From the NCBI GenBank assembly GCA_013397455.1, contig VYZB01000030.1, positions 2,183,505 through 2,247,504 of the forward strand: DNA of 64,000 bases. Reading direction: 5' to 3'. The DNA is from Crotophaga sulcirostris. Lineage: Eukaryota; Chordata; Aves; Cuculiformes; Crotophagidae. The notes under the pieces are model-generated. The model saw nothing but the letters and a program-made list of their open reading frames with translations. It had not been told where the DNA came from and ran no database searches. Within the stretch, counting starts at the first letter, position 1, and the number at the start of each line of letters is the position of its first letter. Below are positions 47,431 to 60,800 of the stretch, in pieces. The position numbers and the translations under genes are program-made.

Positions 47431-47745
47431 GGTCTACAAGAAAGCTGGGGAGGAACTTTTTCCAAGGGCCTGGAGTGACAGGATGAGGGGGAATGGCTTT
47501 AAGTTGGAAGGGGCAAGATTTAGATTAGACATTAGGAAGAAATTCTCCACACTGAGGGTGGGGAGGCCCTGGCACAGGTTGCCCAGGGAAGCTGTGGGTG
47601 CCCCCTCCCTGGAGGTGTTCAAGGCCAGGTTGGATGGGGCCTGGAGCCCCCTGACCCAGTGGGAGGGGTCCCTGCCCGTGGCAGGGGGTGGGACTGGATG
47701 GGCTGTAAAGCCCCTTCCAACCCAAACCGTTCCGCGACTCCATGA
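47431..47745 (+). mobile_element. CR1 LINE 3' fragment abutting the TICRR promoter
   Basis: Reads GGTCTACAAGAAAGCTGG, then [20 protein letters not shown] and [11 protein letters not shown] in the plus frame, ending in CCTTCCAACCCAAACCGTTC and a decayed octamer. The end is about 25 bases from the CRE. Confidence 0.88.
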
Positions 47746-47769
47746 CCGCCCCGGTGACGTTTCGTCGAT

Positions 47770-47777
47770 GACGTCAT
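47770..47777. promoter_or_regulatory. Consensus CRE TGACGTCA
   Basis: Perfect palindromic CREB/ATF site. A second GTGACGT half site lies about 17 bases upstream. Confidence 0.75.
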
Positions 47778-47877
47778 CACAGCGCCACGCGCGCCGCGGC
47801 GCCTTTAAATTTTAAACCGGCTGCCGCGAACTGCGCCCTCGCTCCCCGCCGCCGCCACGCCCTCTCGCCAATGGGAA

Positions 47878-48062
47878 GCCGCGCTCCGCCGCAAGCGCGC
47901 CGCCGCTGGCCAATCAGCGGGGAGCGCCCCCCGAACGGCCGGCGCCGCTCCCTCCCTCCCGCCGCCAGCACGAGCGCCGCGTTGCGCATGCGCGCGTGGC
48001 GCAGCCCAATGGGGAGCGAGACTTGTGAGGAGGGAGGTGCGCGCTCGGCGGCGGCAGCCAAT
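47878..48062 (+). promoter_or_regulatory. Four CCAAT boxes (NF-Y type)
   Basis: CCAAT at 47878, 47910, 48006 and 48058, all on the plus strand. The one at 47910 is CCAATCAG, the best NF-Y match. Spaced multiple CCAAT boxes are common in cell-cycle promoters. Confidence 0.65.
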
Positions 48063-48106
48063 GAGCGCCGAGGGGGTAGTGAGCGCGGGAGCGGTTGTAC
48101 CGAGCA

Positions 48107-48127
48107 ATGGCGGCGGGTGCGCGCTGA
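48107..48127 (+). promoter_or_regulatory. Short uORF in the TICRR leader (6 codons)
   Basis: ATG with G at -3 and +4, a stronger context than the main start, reading six codons to TGA and ending 83 bases before the TICRR ATG. Whether it is transcribed depends on the unknown TSS. Confidence 0.5.
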
Positions 48128-48210
48128 GGGAGCCTCGCCGTGAGGCGACGGGCTGACCGACAGACAGAGGGACGGACAGACGGACACACACCCACACACA
48201 CACAGCGCAC

Positions 48211-48867
48211 ATGGCGTGCTCCCACAGCGTGGTGTTCCTGCTGGACACGGCCAGCCCGGGGCGGCGGGCGCGGCTGCATCGCGGTGCCCTGCGGCTCCTC
48301 AACCACCTGTGCTGCCGCTTCGGCCCGTCCCGCCTGCGCTGGGCCTTCCGCTTCTTCGACTCCCTGGGCGGGCGCGGCGGGGCCTCACGGGGCGGCGGCT
48401 TCCGCACGCCCGGGCCCCGCGCCTGGGGCCGCTTCGAGGAGGAGCTGGCGGGGCGGCTCGGGGAGCTGCGGAGAACCGACCTGCCCGGGCCCGCGCCCCG
48501 CGCCGCGCTCGCCCACAGCGGCCTCAAGGAGACGCTCCTCGACTTCCAGTGGGACCGCCCCGAGATCGCCTCCCCCGCCAAGCCGCTCCGCGGGAGCCGC
48601 AGCGCGGCGGCGCCGACCCCAGGAGAGCCCCCCGAGAGCCAGGCGCCGCCCGAGGGCTTCGTGAACGCCGTCTTCCTCTTCTCCCCCTGCCCCCACTCGC
48701 GCAGGGAGCTGCAGCAGTTCTTGTCCGGGAGCGAGGCCTCTGCCTCCCCCTGTGAGCCGCCCACGGTGCAGGAGCTGGCGGAGAAGCTTCTGCCCAGGAG
48801 TGTCCAGGAGGTGATTGTGGAGCAGAAAATTACACTGTTCTGGGTGGACACTGCCGAGTGGTCTCAG
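48211..48867 (+). CDS. TICRR: TICRR exon 1 (residues 1-219)
   Basis: Starts [14 protein letters not shown] with a DTAS motif reminiscent of a vWA metal site, then GC-rich codons up to [12 protein letters not shown] and donor GTAACC. The start context is weak (C at -3, G at +4), but no in-frame upstream ATG is available. Phase 0. Confidence 0.93.
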
Positions 48868-51800
48868 GTAACCTTTCAGCTGTGAGTGCTAGTGGGCTGT
48901 CTTTCATGCTACTCTTAGAACCACAAAAAGGTTTGGGTTGGAATGGACTTTAAAGATCACCCACTTCCTGTAGTCTTTGAGCGATAGGGAAAGGTCTTCA
49001 GGTACTGCCACGTAATCTTGCTAAGGAGGGGATTGAAAACTGGCATGATAGTCATCCATGTGGAGACAGAACTCAATAAAGAGCTTAATAACTATTGTGG
49101 GGTCCTCTTGTGCTTAGAGTTAGGTGGGAGTTAAAGCTATTCAGAATTGTAAATAGTAATGTAATTGTAATAGTAGTAGTAATAAATGTAATAGTAAATG
49201 CCGCCTGATAGTTCAGATTTCTAGATACTAGATTCAAACAGCCCAGACTTGAAAATATGGGCTAGCTCTTAATTCATTTGGAATAGTCTTTTCTTTATTT
49301 GGCACCTGTGAAGGGTAATACAGTCCATAAAAACACTTGGAAAAACCTGTGTTTGAGTACTTTGTATACATTTCATATGCCAGTTTTTCTAAAAGCATAC
49401 AATCTTTACTTGTTCGGATAGGTGTTACCTCGCTGCCAATGTTAACTTGAGACCTGTCTGTTGCTTTATTTCAGCTGATTGAATCCCCGGATCATGTTGG
49501 ATACTGGACAATGTTTGAAGTGCTCCGTCAGATGGGAGGCACCATTTTGCCATCTGAAACTTTAGTGCAATGTTTGAGTCACCAGAGGGCTGGTGGCTTT
49601 CTTGGAGACTCAGGTTCGCCAGAGCCACAGGCTGTGCCTTGGACCACACTTCTGCCGTTGGATGCGACTTTGAACTGGTTATTCTCAAAGCCCTCTGGAT
49701 TTCAAGCAGTATTCCCTCAACAAGAAGGAACGCTATTTCTCACTCTGCCAGGTAATTAAAAAAAAAAAAAGAAAAGGAAATAGGCGTGCATAGCAATAAC
49801 TGTCATCTCTCCGACAGGGTCCTTGATGAGTTTCCCTTGTGAACAGTATACATAGAAGTAAATTCAGATATTTAAGAGCCTAAGTTTTTAAAAAACAAAA
49901 GTCCTGCATGTGCTTTAGTTCCTCTGATATGAGAGCTATTTGCCCATGTTTCTGGTTTACTTTAGTTTTCCGTGCATCCAGAAGTTTGGATGCATGAAGA
50001 ACTCTTTGGTCTCACCTTATGTATCTGTACACCCATTTCTTCTACGTGCTTTGTCTTCGCTTCAGTTTAGCCAAGTTAAGAACAAAAATAAACCCTTTCA
50101 AAAGAAAGCAAATTAGCTTTAAAGCAACATGCAGTGGGCATTGGCTCTTCCTTTAGTCATCTCTTCATGTGCTCAGCTCCTTCTTGAGATCTTGGGAAGG
50201 ACGTCAGTTCTGCAATACACTTGCTGTAGAGCTAGTCCCAGTTTAATCTTGGAACTTTGGGGTTTTTTTGGCATTGAAATTGTCTCTTCATCTAGATGAA
50301 AACCCTGTTTTACTTGCTTTAGGAATTTATCTTGTCTTGATATCTTGCTTTATCTTGTCCTTGCACAGGAGGAAAGAAGCAGGAAAGCTGTGCTGTGATC
50401 CTGGAGCCCCTAGCCATGAGCCAAAGACAACTGCATTGTCCAGTCAGCATCTTCCTGAAAGGCAGCTTGACAGGTTGGAGCTTGATGCAGGCTGACCACT
50501 TTCTCACAGAGAGCTGGATATTGCACAGCTCACAGACTGAGCAGACTGAACATAATGGGTCACTGTTCCATCAGCTGTTAAGGAGTATAGTGACTGAAGA
50601 ACTGCACATGGTAAATCTTAAAACTAGTACCTATTCTGAAAGGAGCTGTGACAAAAGGGGTGACAGTGTATCACACTGCAAATACAATAATAGTGGTATT
50701 TGTTGCACTGCAAATTGCTCATTTGGAGCTAAATTCAGAACATTCTTTAGGAGACCGTGTAAGTCTGTAATCTGTAAAGTATCTGTACTCTTTAGGTCTC
50801 TGTGTTTCTAGATAATGTAATGTAATGTTTCTAGATAACTTTTATCTTTTTTTAATGTAGGTTGCTGAGGTATCTCTATCAAAAACTGGGTGCCCCTCTA
50901 CTGCTGTGTTATCACCACTTTCTGAGAGTACCGCAGTTCTGACTATACTTGGTACTGAGAAGACTGAAGTGCAGCGATGCAACAGCCTTGAAGGAGCTGT
51001 AGTGGAGGACTCTTCCCAAGACCATGCCCTTTGCCTCCCAGATGTTGTGAATACTGTGTTGAGTAAAATTGACACATCAGTGGAAGATTCTCTGGCCAGT
51101 GTGGGTAGGTGTCAGGAAATGCAGAATTTATTTTGAGCATCTCCTGATCAGATTTGGAGTGGAAGAATCCAAAGCTAGGGATTTCCTCACCAACAGTCTC
51201 TCATTTTTGGCACTCGTTCATTTTGTCTTGTCTTGTCTTCTGTGGCTCAGGCTTTGTGATGTGATGCACAAATCTGCACTGGTGTACCTTTCTCTTTTAT
51301 TGTCAGAGCATTAGTTTCCATTGCCTTGTAGATAAAGTGCAGCTACTTGTGCTTGGAGACAGGATTTTAGAATGAGGTTTATTGAAATGTGTCACATTTA
51401 GGTGTGGCTGCAGGGAGGCTACTTCTAGCTCACCTGTTTTGTGTTAGAGTGAATTTTCTTATGAGTCTGCAGGGGTCTGATGTATTGGCTGTTAAATTGC
51501 CCCTCCAGGAGCAAAGATTTGAAAACTTGCTTTAGAGCCTCTCTGAAGACTAGGACCTTCTACCATTTCATTTGGTTTCATTCTATTTTTTTTTTGGTGT
51601 GATTCTGCTCACAGGTGAAGAAACTCCTATGCCAGAGTGGGTCCAACGGGAACTGTCCCATACAGGGGGCTGGCATCCCTCAGTGCTTGAAGCGTGGTAT
51701 CCTGCATCGAACACTTGTGGAGCGAGCTCAGATCTGATGGAGTCATTCAGGTATTTTTCTGAAATGTGTATCTGAGTAATTATCAAGGATTTCTGCTTCC

Positions 51801-54800
51801 TGTTAAGGAGGGAGTATGTCTGTAGCATTGCTCAGAGTTCTGTAATAGAATTAAATGACCCTATTAGTGCATTTATTTCTGTATTCATGTGCTTTTGCTT
51901 CATTATGTCTGGATGCATAGACAAAAGGAACTGGGAATAGGATGTTTGGGTAGCAGTTTGTGTGGATTAGGGTCTTGACAGTTTCAGGAGTGATATAGGT
52001 GACTTAAAATGACCTAAGTTACTTGGGGAAATGTCAGACTTCAGCTCTTCCTTGTAGTATGATGAGATCCACTGCAAGGTACTGAAGATAGTCGTTGTTA
52101 CTTAGTATGAATAAGCCTGCTTTCTTCAAAGAGCTTACTGAGTGAAACATAAAAAAACCCCTAATGTAGGATGGCTTAGCTGGCACAAAGCTGCTCATGT
52201 GGCATGGGTGAGCGGCGTGTTCATTGTATGTAAGGCAACTCTTATGCTTGTTTTCAGCTCGGTGTGACCCTTTTAAAAGGGTAGTTTGTGTTTTTTATCT
52301 TTTAAGTAGGAGGTGTTTGGGAGCAGGCATTGTTACTTGCACTATGTTGCTGTGGCCTGACACCTAGAAAAACCTGTTTCCTGTCCACAGGGTATGCCTC
52401 TCACTCGCATCTCTTTTGATTACTGTATTGAATGGCTCTTTTATATAGGCTCCTGCAGGTTCCTTGTGCTAATGGGAAGGATGATGCAGACCAAACTGAA
52501 GTGGAACTCTCAGAAAGTCTGTCTGAGCTGTACCAGAGAAAATTCAGTGAAACATCTACTGCAGCTGGACCAGGAAATAACAAGAAAAGACGTGTGTATA
52601 CTTAGGGATTATATGTGTGTATTGTCAATTAAAGATGATAAATACATCTCAGCAGGCCTTTTTAATGCATGAACCCTAGAGATCTCTACTCTCTTGAGTA
52701 GTGGCATGCTTTAGATGTTTTTTAGTTAGAGACAGCATCATTTACATATTAATATTAGGATTGTCCTTTAGTACAACCCAAATGACTAACTCAAGGTTGT
52801 GCAGTGACTGACAAAACTGTTAAAAAGCAGCATGCAGAATTCTGCAGTTTGACTAGTTGTTGAAATGGACCACTCCAACTACTAGTAAATACTACAACCT
52901 TTCAACTTTGTTCTGATTTGCAGAAGTAAAACATTTTCTTCTAGAGGAGCTTCATGATTGCATTTCAGTACACTAACCACAACTGGTTATACCATGACCT
53001 GACGTATCCCTAAGTCCTGCTCTGTCAGCTATTTCTATTTCTGTGACATAAGATTGCTTCCTGTATTTGTAACTTCTGATTATACCTGTATAAGTAATTG
53101 TGACAGTAACACAGAATTCAGTGTTATGCTCTGCCTTTGGTGGAGTTCCTGCGCTAGCGTATCTGATGGTAGAACTCTCTTTTTGTGGCATTGCAGGTGG
53201 AGTTCCCCGAACTCCAGTCAGGCAGAAGATGAAGACCATGCCCAGATCTCTGCAGATGCTCAACGTAGCAAGACTGAATGTAAAAGCTCAGAAGTTTCAA
53301 CCAGATGGTGCACCACCAACAATGAATGAGAAGGTTCCACAGAAGCTTTCAGCAAAAAGATTGGATGAAAAGGTGGAAGATAAGGAAAAGGCACTTAAAG
53401 TATCAATAGGTATGTGTTATCAGTCCTGATATTTGTAAGAGGTCATATGGGATTTTCATGGAAGGGAGAAGGAAGGATAATAATGCAGTATTGGGTGCTA
53501 GGGAGCAGATCAATGTCTGGGTTTCTGTATCATCAGCTTGGCACAGAGTAGTGTGTTTTTCCAGCCTTCTCCCAGTTAGCTTCTATAAATGTTTACAACC
53601 TAGTGGTACAACCACTCCTGTGGTTAGTTTCCTGCCTTTTCTCCATCTGGAAAAAGCAATAAGGAACTTATCTTTTTTTTTTAACCAAAAGAAATAGAGG
53701 GAAGCAATCATCAAGATGTAGCTGGCAATGTAGTTCTATTTACTAGGTATGCAGATACAAAGAGAATTTCCTGACTGCTATAGTAACCTGAAAGCTTGCT
53801 GATCTACTTGGAACTAAGCTTATTTGTCACGAGTGTGGACCTAGGACTGCTTCTGCTAGTGTTCTGTGGTCTGGATGTGTCTTCGCTGGAGAAAATCTTT
53901 TGATGACCCTCTCTGTTCCCCTCTTCAGCTAGAATGAGTGTTTTACCAGTAAGGTTGGGTGAACAGGCATTTCATTAACTGATAACATTTCCCTTGCAGA
54001 CTTCAAAACTGAGGAGGAACTGCAGTCCCATTTAATTGCAAGCTACCAGAAGGCTGTTGCTGAGGGAGTTCTTTCATCTCCATGTGCGCAGAATATGATC
54101 ATGGCTGTTAAAAGGTTCTTGAAAGTGCAAGATACCAAAGAGAAAGAGGTAGGTGGGTAGAGTTGTTACTGATCTGGAAATTAAAGTTTTTGCTATTTCA
54201 GGCTACCTTTCCTTCATCTTACCTAAAGTTTTTATGCACAGTTGCATGTAGTAACTACTTCTATCCGTGCTGACTCAATGGTGAAAAGCTGTAGGTAGTT
54301 GTAAAATCCATTTCGGTTATCAGTTTATACCTTTGCTAAAGATGGCAACAGATGTCTCTTTCCTTTACGTTGACCTCATTCTGAATTTTAATTTCATTTA
54401 TTCAAAGACAGTATTTAAAAAAAAAAATACATTCCTTCATACCATGTTTTAAAAAAGTGTCTTCTGGTTTTGCTTCACATGGTAAATCTGGGTATACTAC
54501 TTCTTCAGGAAAGCAAAATAGTTTAAGGTATTTCTTACAATCTTTGACACTATTTGTAGACTTAAAGTAACTCTCTGAAACCAAAACTGGTAAGCTTATG
54601 AGCAACTGAAAAAAATACTATGAAAGACAAATCTATAGTTACTGAATAGGGTCTGATGCTGCAAGCAGGTGACCTTCTCTGTGATTTCAAGCTCTAAGAT
54701 CTTCTATATCTCATGTCGTTTTGACTTTGCTACTGAAAGAAACAAAATTATTTTCCTTGAAGGAGAAGGAAAAAAATTGAGCTATTTCCAAAAGAATGAG

Positions 54801-57800
54801 GGTCAAGAGAAGAGGGGAGGAAAAAACCTGCAGACAGGGAACAGACTTGAAGTTTTTTGCTATAATTCTGTGGCTCTGCAGGTGGCCTGCGTGGAAAGAG
54901 TCAGAAACCATCTCCTGAAGACCAGCAAAACACTCAGACAACAGCATGGCTCACAGAAGGAGACCAAAGTCAGAGAGTAAGAGACGCTCTTTTTACTTCA
55001 GCTTCTGAAATACTATATGGTTGGTGAGCAATTTTTAATGGTGGTGTTTTTGTACAAGTGGAAAAACTATTTGCATGGGGTAGATATTCCAAGGAGAATC
55101 TCTGCTCACAGCAAAACCACTTCATTAAGTGCAAATATACATATGCTGTGTGATAAGCATTGCAGTCTATATCTGAAATGAGGCATCTCCCCTGCCACCA
55201 AAATGAAATGCTAACCAAATTATGTTGTCAAAAAGAGCCACTTCCCCTCTCATCGCTTTTTTTGAGCATGCCTTTTGCAGTAAATATGCTGTTTCCACCA
55301 AAAAATAGGCAGTGAATGATTACTTTTTTCTTAGATGCCGACTTCAGGTATTTTTGCGCCTTGAGTTATGTCTTCAGTGCCCTTCACTGCAAAGCAACGC
55401 TGATGAAATGGAGCTGCTCTTAGAAGAGGCAAGTAAATTATAGACCAGGTTATGTTTCTGGAAGGCACTAGAAAGGCAGACCTGGAACCTGCAGTTTTCC
55501 CTTGATTTTACTGTGACACTTTATATTCCTTGCTAAAAAAATCTGATGTTAAAACTATCACAACTTAATCCATTTCCCCATGTGACTTTCTCTTCTAGAT
55601 GACAGATATGCTGCGCATTTTATGTCTGACTGAAGACCCAGGGTATCTTACGAAGTTTCTGGAAGAAATACTAGAATTGTAAGTCGTTTAGGGTGACTTA
55701 AGTGTCACTGGGGACTGTGGTTTTGGTTGGATATCTTCTTTGAGTAAAGAGGAATCTACACCTTTGATTTAGTTGACATGTAAGCACAAAGACTTAGTTC
55801 AAACTGTGGAGTTGAAGCACTGGCAGTTTTGGTGGGGGATTGTGCTTGATGTGAGTTGTCTCTGATGCTCTAGGTATATGAATTCTATACCAAAGACCCT
55901 TGGAGATATTTATTATGGTCTCGGTACACAAATACCCCCGAAGCTGGCATCTGTTCTGCCTTCAGACTTCTTCAGTGATGACTCTGTAACTCTGGATAGC
56001 AAATCTCCAAGCCTTCCAACATCTTTATCGTCTGCCTTAACTCCCAGCACGGTTTGCCTACGCACTGTCAGTGATCAGCTGGAGGAGCTGCGCACCAGAT
56101 CTGCCAAAAAGAGAAGGTAATAATTTCAAATAGGAGGCAGCTTGTTGCAGCCTGAGCTGTGGCTGAGGAATTACTTAAACTACAGCTCCATCATCTTTGT
56201 TTTTGTTGCTGGATAATTAGTTGGGCAAGCTGACATTTGCCAATAACTCTGCAAGCCTGAGGGAAATATTAAGGGCTACTGTTTTTCATTTTAACTTGCC
56301 ATGAAAGTCTAATTTTGATTCTGTATGTGTATCTTATGCACAAGTAGAGTTCATGAGCATTGTCGATGGCATGCTGTGCAGTAGGTGATCCTATTTTGTT
56401 AAAGTTAAAACTACCATTTACTTCAGACCTCTGTGTTGGGCATCTTATGTATGTTTTGGCAGACTGTGAAATAAGTTTTAATACCAACCTTAAAGTTAAG
56501 TGTAGCTATTCATATTGCAAATAGTCTTTCAGTGTTGTAACATAAATGAGGTACCAACGCAATTTGCGATCTGAATTTATGTAAAGACTGCATATCTCTA
56601 GAATCAAACCTAAGTTTAACTGTCATTAATTTGATAACTGTGCTTCTGATCTTATTTTTAACTTAATTTTTATATGCTTTCTAAAGGAATAATGTATTAG
56701 CCAGACACAGGAGCATGACAGAAGCACCACAGAACTTGCGTCAAATTGAGATTCCCAAGATTGTCAAGAATCCCAGCAGAAAGGTAAAACTCTTCCAAAA
56801 GGATTATATGGGAGTTGCTTCTGCACATGTGTAGCAATGTTGTGAAATGACACTTGAGTTGCAAAAACTGTTGCTCTGTATTCACTTAGTAAGTAATGCC
56901 CTGTATCAGCTGTTCAGAGATCAAAATTGTTTTGAAGGAGAAACTGAAATAATGTGTGGTTCAGACCTTACAGTTAATGTTCAGAATAGTTAAACACATC
57001 ATTAAACTACTGGTGAGGTTAACTTCTTTTTTTTGTTTCAGGAGACCTTGCGTTCTTACCATGCCACTGAGAAGTCCCAACAGATGTCTTTGTTGCAGAA
57101 AGAGGCAGTGCAAGGTATATTGACCTCTAGCTGTTCCATGGAAAGATGTGTCTTCAGCACATGTTCTCTCTATAAATTTTAGTGAGCCATGATGAAATTA
57201 TGGTGAAGCATGCTGGAAACCTGAAGGAAATTTTGCAGCATTCTGCAAAAACTTTGAGGAAAACATCACTGTACTCTGTGTGTCCTCACTGCAGAAAACT
57301 TAAATCATGTATCCTGAAAAGAAAACCTCTCCATTCTGCCTTGAATCTTGTAATAATTGCAATTTTCTCTGTCCTGAAAAGAAATTGAGGACAAGAGTAA
57401 ACTCCTCTGTCTGAAAACAGAATAACTCTTTGCAAAATACTTAATAAAATTAAATCCTACGTGTGTTCTGAACCAATGCGTGCTTCAGTTAAAATTTTGT
57501 AGCTCACTTAATGTTGTTCCATCAGGAGCTCTTGCTGGCTACTTTTTCTACTATGCCATCTGCTTGTAGCTTATTGCTAGAATAATGCAAATAATGCAAG
57601 TTTGTAAGAGAAGTCCAGGATGTATTTAGAGGAGGACATATTCCAGTAGCAGAAAACAACTTTTCAGTGCTTTGTGACCTCTGAAAATTTTTTTTTTTGT
57701 GTGTTGGTATGTAATATTCCCATCTCGAGTGGTCGGAAAAAATTATCTTCCTGTATTTTTGTACTTTTTTTTTCCCCTTTCCCCCCCCCCTTTTTTTTTT

Positions 57801-60800
57801 TCTTTTATTCTGCTGATTTCTTGCTTTGTCTTGCCTCACAGAGGTTACAAAGGTAAGGAGGAACCTCTTCAATGAAGAGATACTTTCACAATCAAAACGG
57901 TCTATGAAGAAGATGCCTAGGAGCCAGTCAGTATCTGCTGTGGAAGGCTTAAGATACAAATGCACTGATGAGGGCACTAAAGGTAGGATGTGACTTGCAC
58001 ATATAGGATTACTGTGGAAAAGCTTTTGCTAGAATTCCTATTCTTGTGTCCTCAGTTCTATGGAACAATTAATTACGATATGTTTTTAATGGGGAAAATA
58101 ATTTAGATAATTGCTGTGATGCTTTAAGGGTGAATAAGATGATATTGAAACTGAAACTTGTTTATTTCTGTCTCAAAGAAAACTAGTGTTAAAAATGCTT
58201 GATTACAAAAAGGGTCTGTGAATGGAAGTTATCTGAGTGGGTTAATTATGTCTGACAAAGTCAGTATTATGGAAGTGGGAAGGAAGTGTAGACACTGGAC
58301 TCTGAAATGATAGCTTATGATTGCTGGCAGACTGATGCACAATAATTCTATATTGGGGGTCTTTTTCTAAAATGAAGCCTATGCAAAACTGCATCTGTCC
58401 TGACTGCTTTATAGTTGTGTGATGTTGTATCTTTTGCTTGATTTTTAGATCATCGCAAGTTATTGACAAAGACAGTTGCAGAAACACCACTACATAAGCA
58501 GGTCTCCAGGAGACTACTACATAAACAGATCAAAGGCCGGTGAGTAAGTTCTTTCTGAATTTCTTCAATACGTATTGGATGTCTAATTAATGGCTATAAG
58601 AGCAAAAACCAGGTATCTTCTTAGTGGTCAAAGTGCCATCTTCACCTGAGGCAGTAAGAGTAAGAGTGGAAGCTAAATTCTGTTGTCCGAGTAGGAAGAA
58701 ATACTGTTTACTTCATAGTGTAAGTCAGGGTGCTTTAATTCCTGCAGGTAACTTCTATTTAGGTTATGTTGCTGTTTCGAGGGCTTCTGAAGAAAAGGCC
58801 TGTGTTGTATTTTGTGAACCCCAGGCTGACATTTAGCATTTACTTCCATGTAGAACTGTTACCTGCATAGCTAGACAGCTACCCATACTCAATCGCATGT
58901 TAATAGGAGGCAAAGTCCTTGCTAATTCCTCACTTAGAGCAGCCCACAAAGCAATATATTATTGTAGAATAGAGTACTGCTTTTTGGTCTATGTGGTATG
59001 TTCTTTTTTTGTAAATATGAACAGTATGCTAAGTCCAAAACTTCTGCTCTTTCGCAAGGTCTTCTGATCCAGGTTGTGACACTCGTGTTGTAGAAGAATC
59101 ACCAGAGAAAGTCTTAAATGGTAAGCACTGATTTTTGATTAAAGGTTGTTGTGCTGTGTTGTAGCTTGTAAGAAGAGTTCTGATTTAGGTAATTCATAAA
59201 CGGTGATACAAAAGTATTCTGTTTGTGGAGCACAGCCTCCTCTGACCACCACTTGCTGCACAGTAGAAGTTAAGAAAGAAAAGCAGATAGTAACTCTTCT
59301 ACTTTGAGGGTGAACAAGATTCTGAACTGCTGTCAAACCAGCACACGCAGGGTTTTTGTAATGCAACTTCAACATGTTGTGCTGTGACCCTAAAACTGCT
59401 CTGATTTTTACTGTAACAGAGAGCCAATGGCTCTGTGGAGTCTGTGTTATGTTGGCTACTGCTGTTTCCTATCCCCCGGAAGGAAGAAGAAAACAGCATG
59501 GCTGGGCAAGCAGGAAGATGAAATCACTAGTCAAAAGAGACAGAAGAATTAACCAATCATGTAAACTGGATGTAAGCCATGCCATTGAGCATGGCTTTTT
59601 CTATCATCCCTCTCTGGCAATTATATGGAAAGGAATGAGACTAATAATGACTTAGAGGAGGGGGCATCATGACTTGGAAGGAGATTTGTATGCGTTAATA
59701 TTAGAAATCTCCAAGACCGTTGAAGCTGTCTCTTGCCTCCCTACATGAGAGTTTCTTCTTAGAGTATGTTTTCACTTTCAAACTGTTCCTGAAGGTGTCC
59801 CATTGTTGAGGGAGAAAGAAAGCTCCAGCTCCAATATCCTTACTCTTTTAGAAGCAGGTTTGAGAAGAAGCCCACGCATCAGACAACTGTCTTTGAACAG
59901 GACCTGCTCTGGTGTCTTCTATTCTGCTGCACAACCCAGCTCGCAAAATTCACAGCAAGTCCATCAGGGACAAGAAGAAGGGAGCGGTACATTGCAGGAT
60001 CCAGAAGGTACTGAATTGGATTTGAGCAGGCTGATACTGCTTATCTGAAAAGCTGGCAAGGATAGCTCTAAGTTTGATTTGATTTGGCTCTACAAGAGAC
60101 TAAGAAGCAAAGAGCTATCATGTAATGTCTTCTGTAGACAGAAATTCATCCCTAGTAATTATTTTTGAATTGGGAATTTGAATTTGGAGGACAGTAAGAC
60201 AGCTGTTTCTATAATGAATACACTGCCAACTTAAGAAACCAGTCAGGCTCATCTAACAGAGTATTGCTGATTGGCAGTTTGCATTTCTTAAACGCAGTGT
60301 AATCCCTATAAAATATGGGACAGAAATCCTAAAGCTACTTTCAATCTACTCTCTGGCAGCACAAAGCAATGACTGATGGGATCTTCTTTGCTGACTTTCT
60401 CAGTAGGATTGTTAGCTATAAATGGTGACATTTAGTTCTTTATATTATGCTTACTAGAATCCTTAGTCATGAACCGGAACTTTAAGCTACAAGCTATAAA
60501 TAGAGTAAGAGGCTGAGCTATTTTGTACTTTTTGTCTGCTAGACCACTCTTTCTACAGTTGCATATTAGTTTCATATTGGGGAAATAACAATTCTGGTGA
60601 AGCTCTAAGATTTGGCTGGAAAAGAACATGCCAGGGCTCTAAGCCTTGTACACTACTTGTCTGTACATCTGAAATGATTGAGCCAATTGTTTGTGGCAGG
60701 TTACTTGGTGTTAGTGGAATTGTACTGTTCCACTTTACAGGCATTAAGCAACATTCAGAACACCCCACTGTCCAGACTCCGAAGAGGTTTTTCTTTGGTG

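Larger units (their letters stand above)
47750..48760 (+). promoter_or_regulatory. TICRR: CpG-island promoter of TICRR
   Basis: Abrupt rise to very high GC and CpG density from about 47750 into exon 1, with no TATA box at a typical distance. It contains a palindromic CRE, four CCAAT boxes and a YY1-like CAATGGCGGC at 48105. Typical of a housekeeping or cell-cycle promoter. Confidence 0.8.

Noticed and set aside
55429..55438. GTAAAT at 55433 as the exon 10 donor of TICRR
   Set aside because: It would add four bases and shift the frame into exon 11, breaking a conserved peptide.
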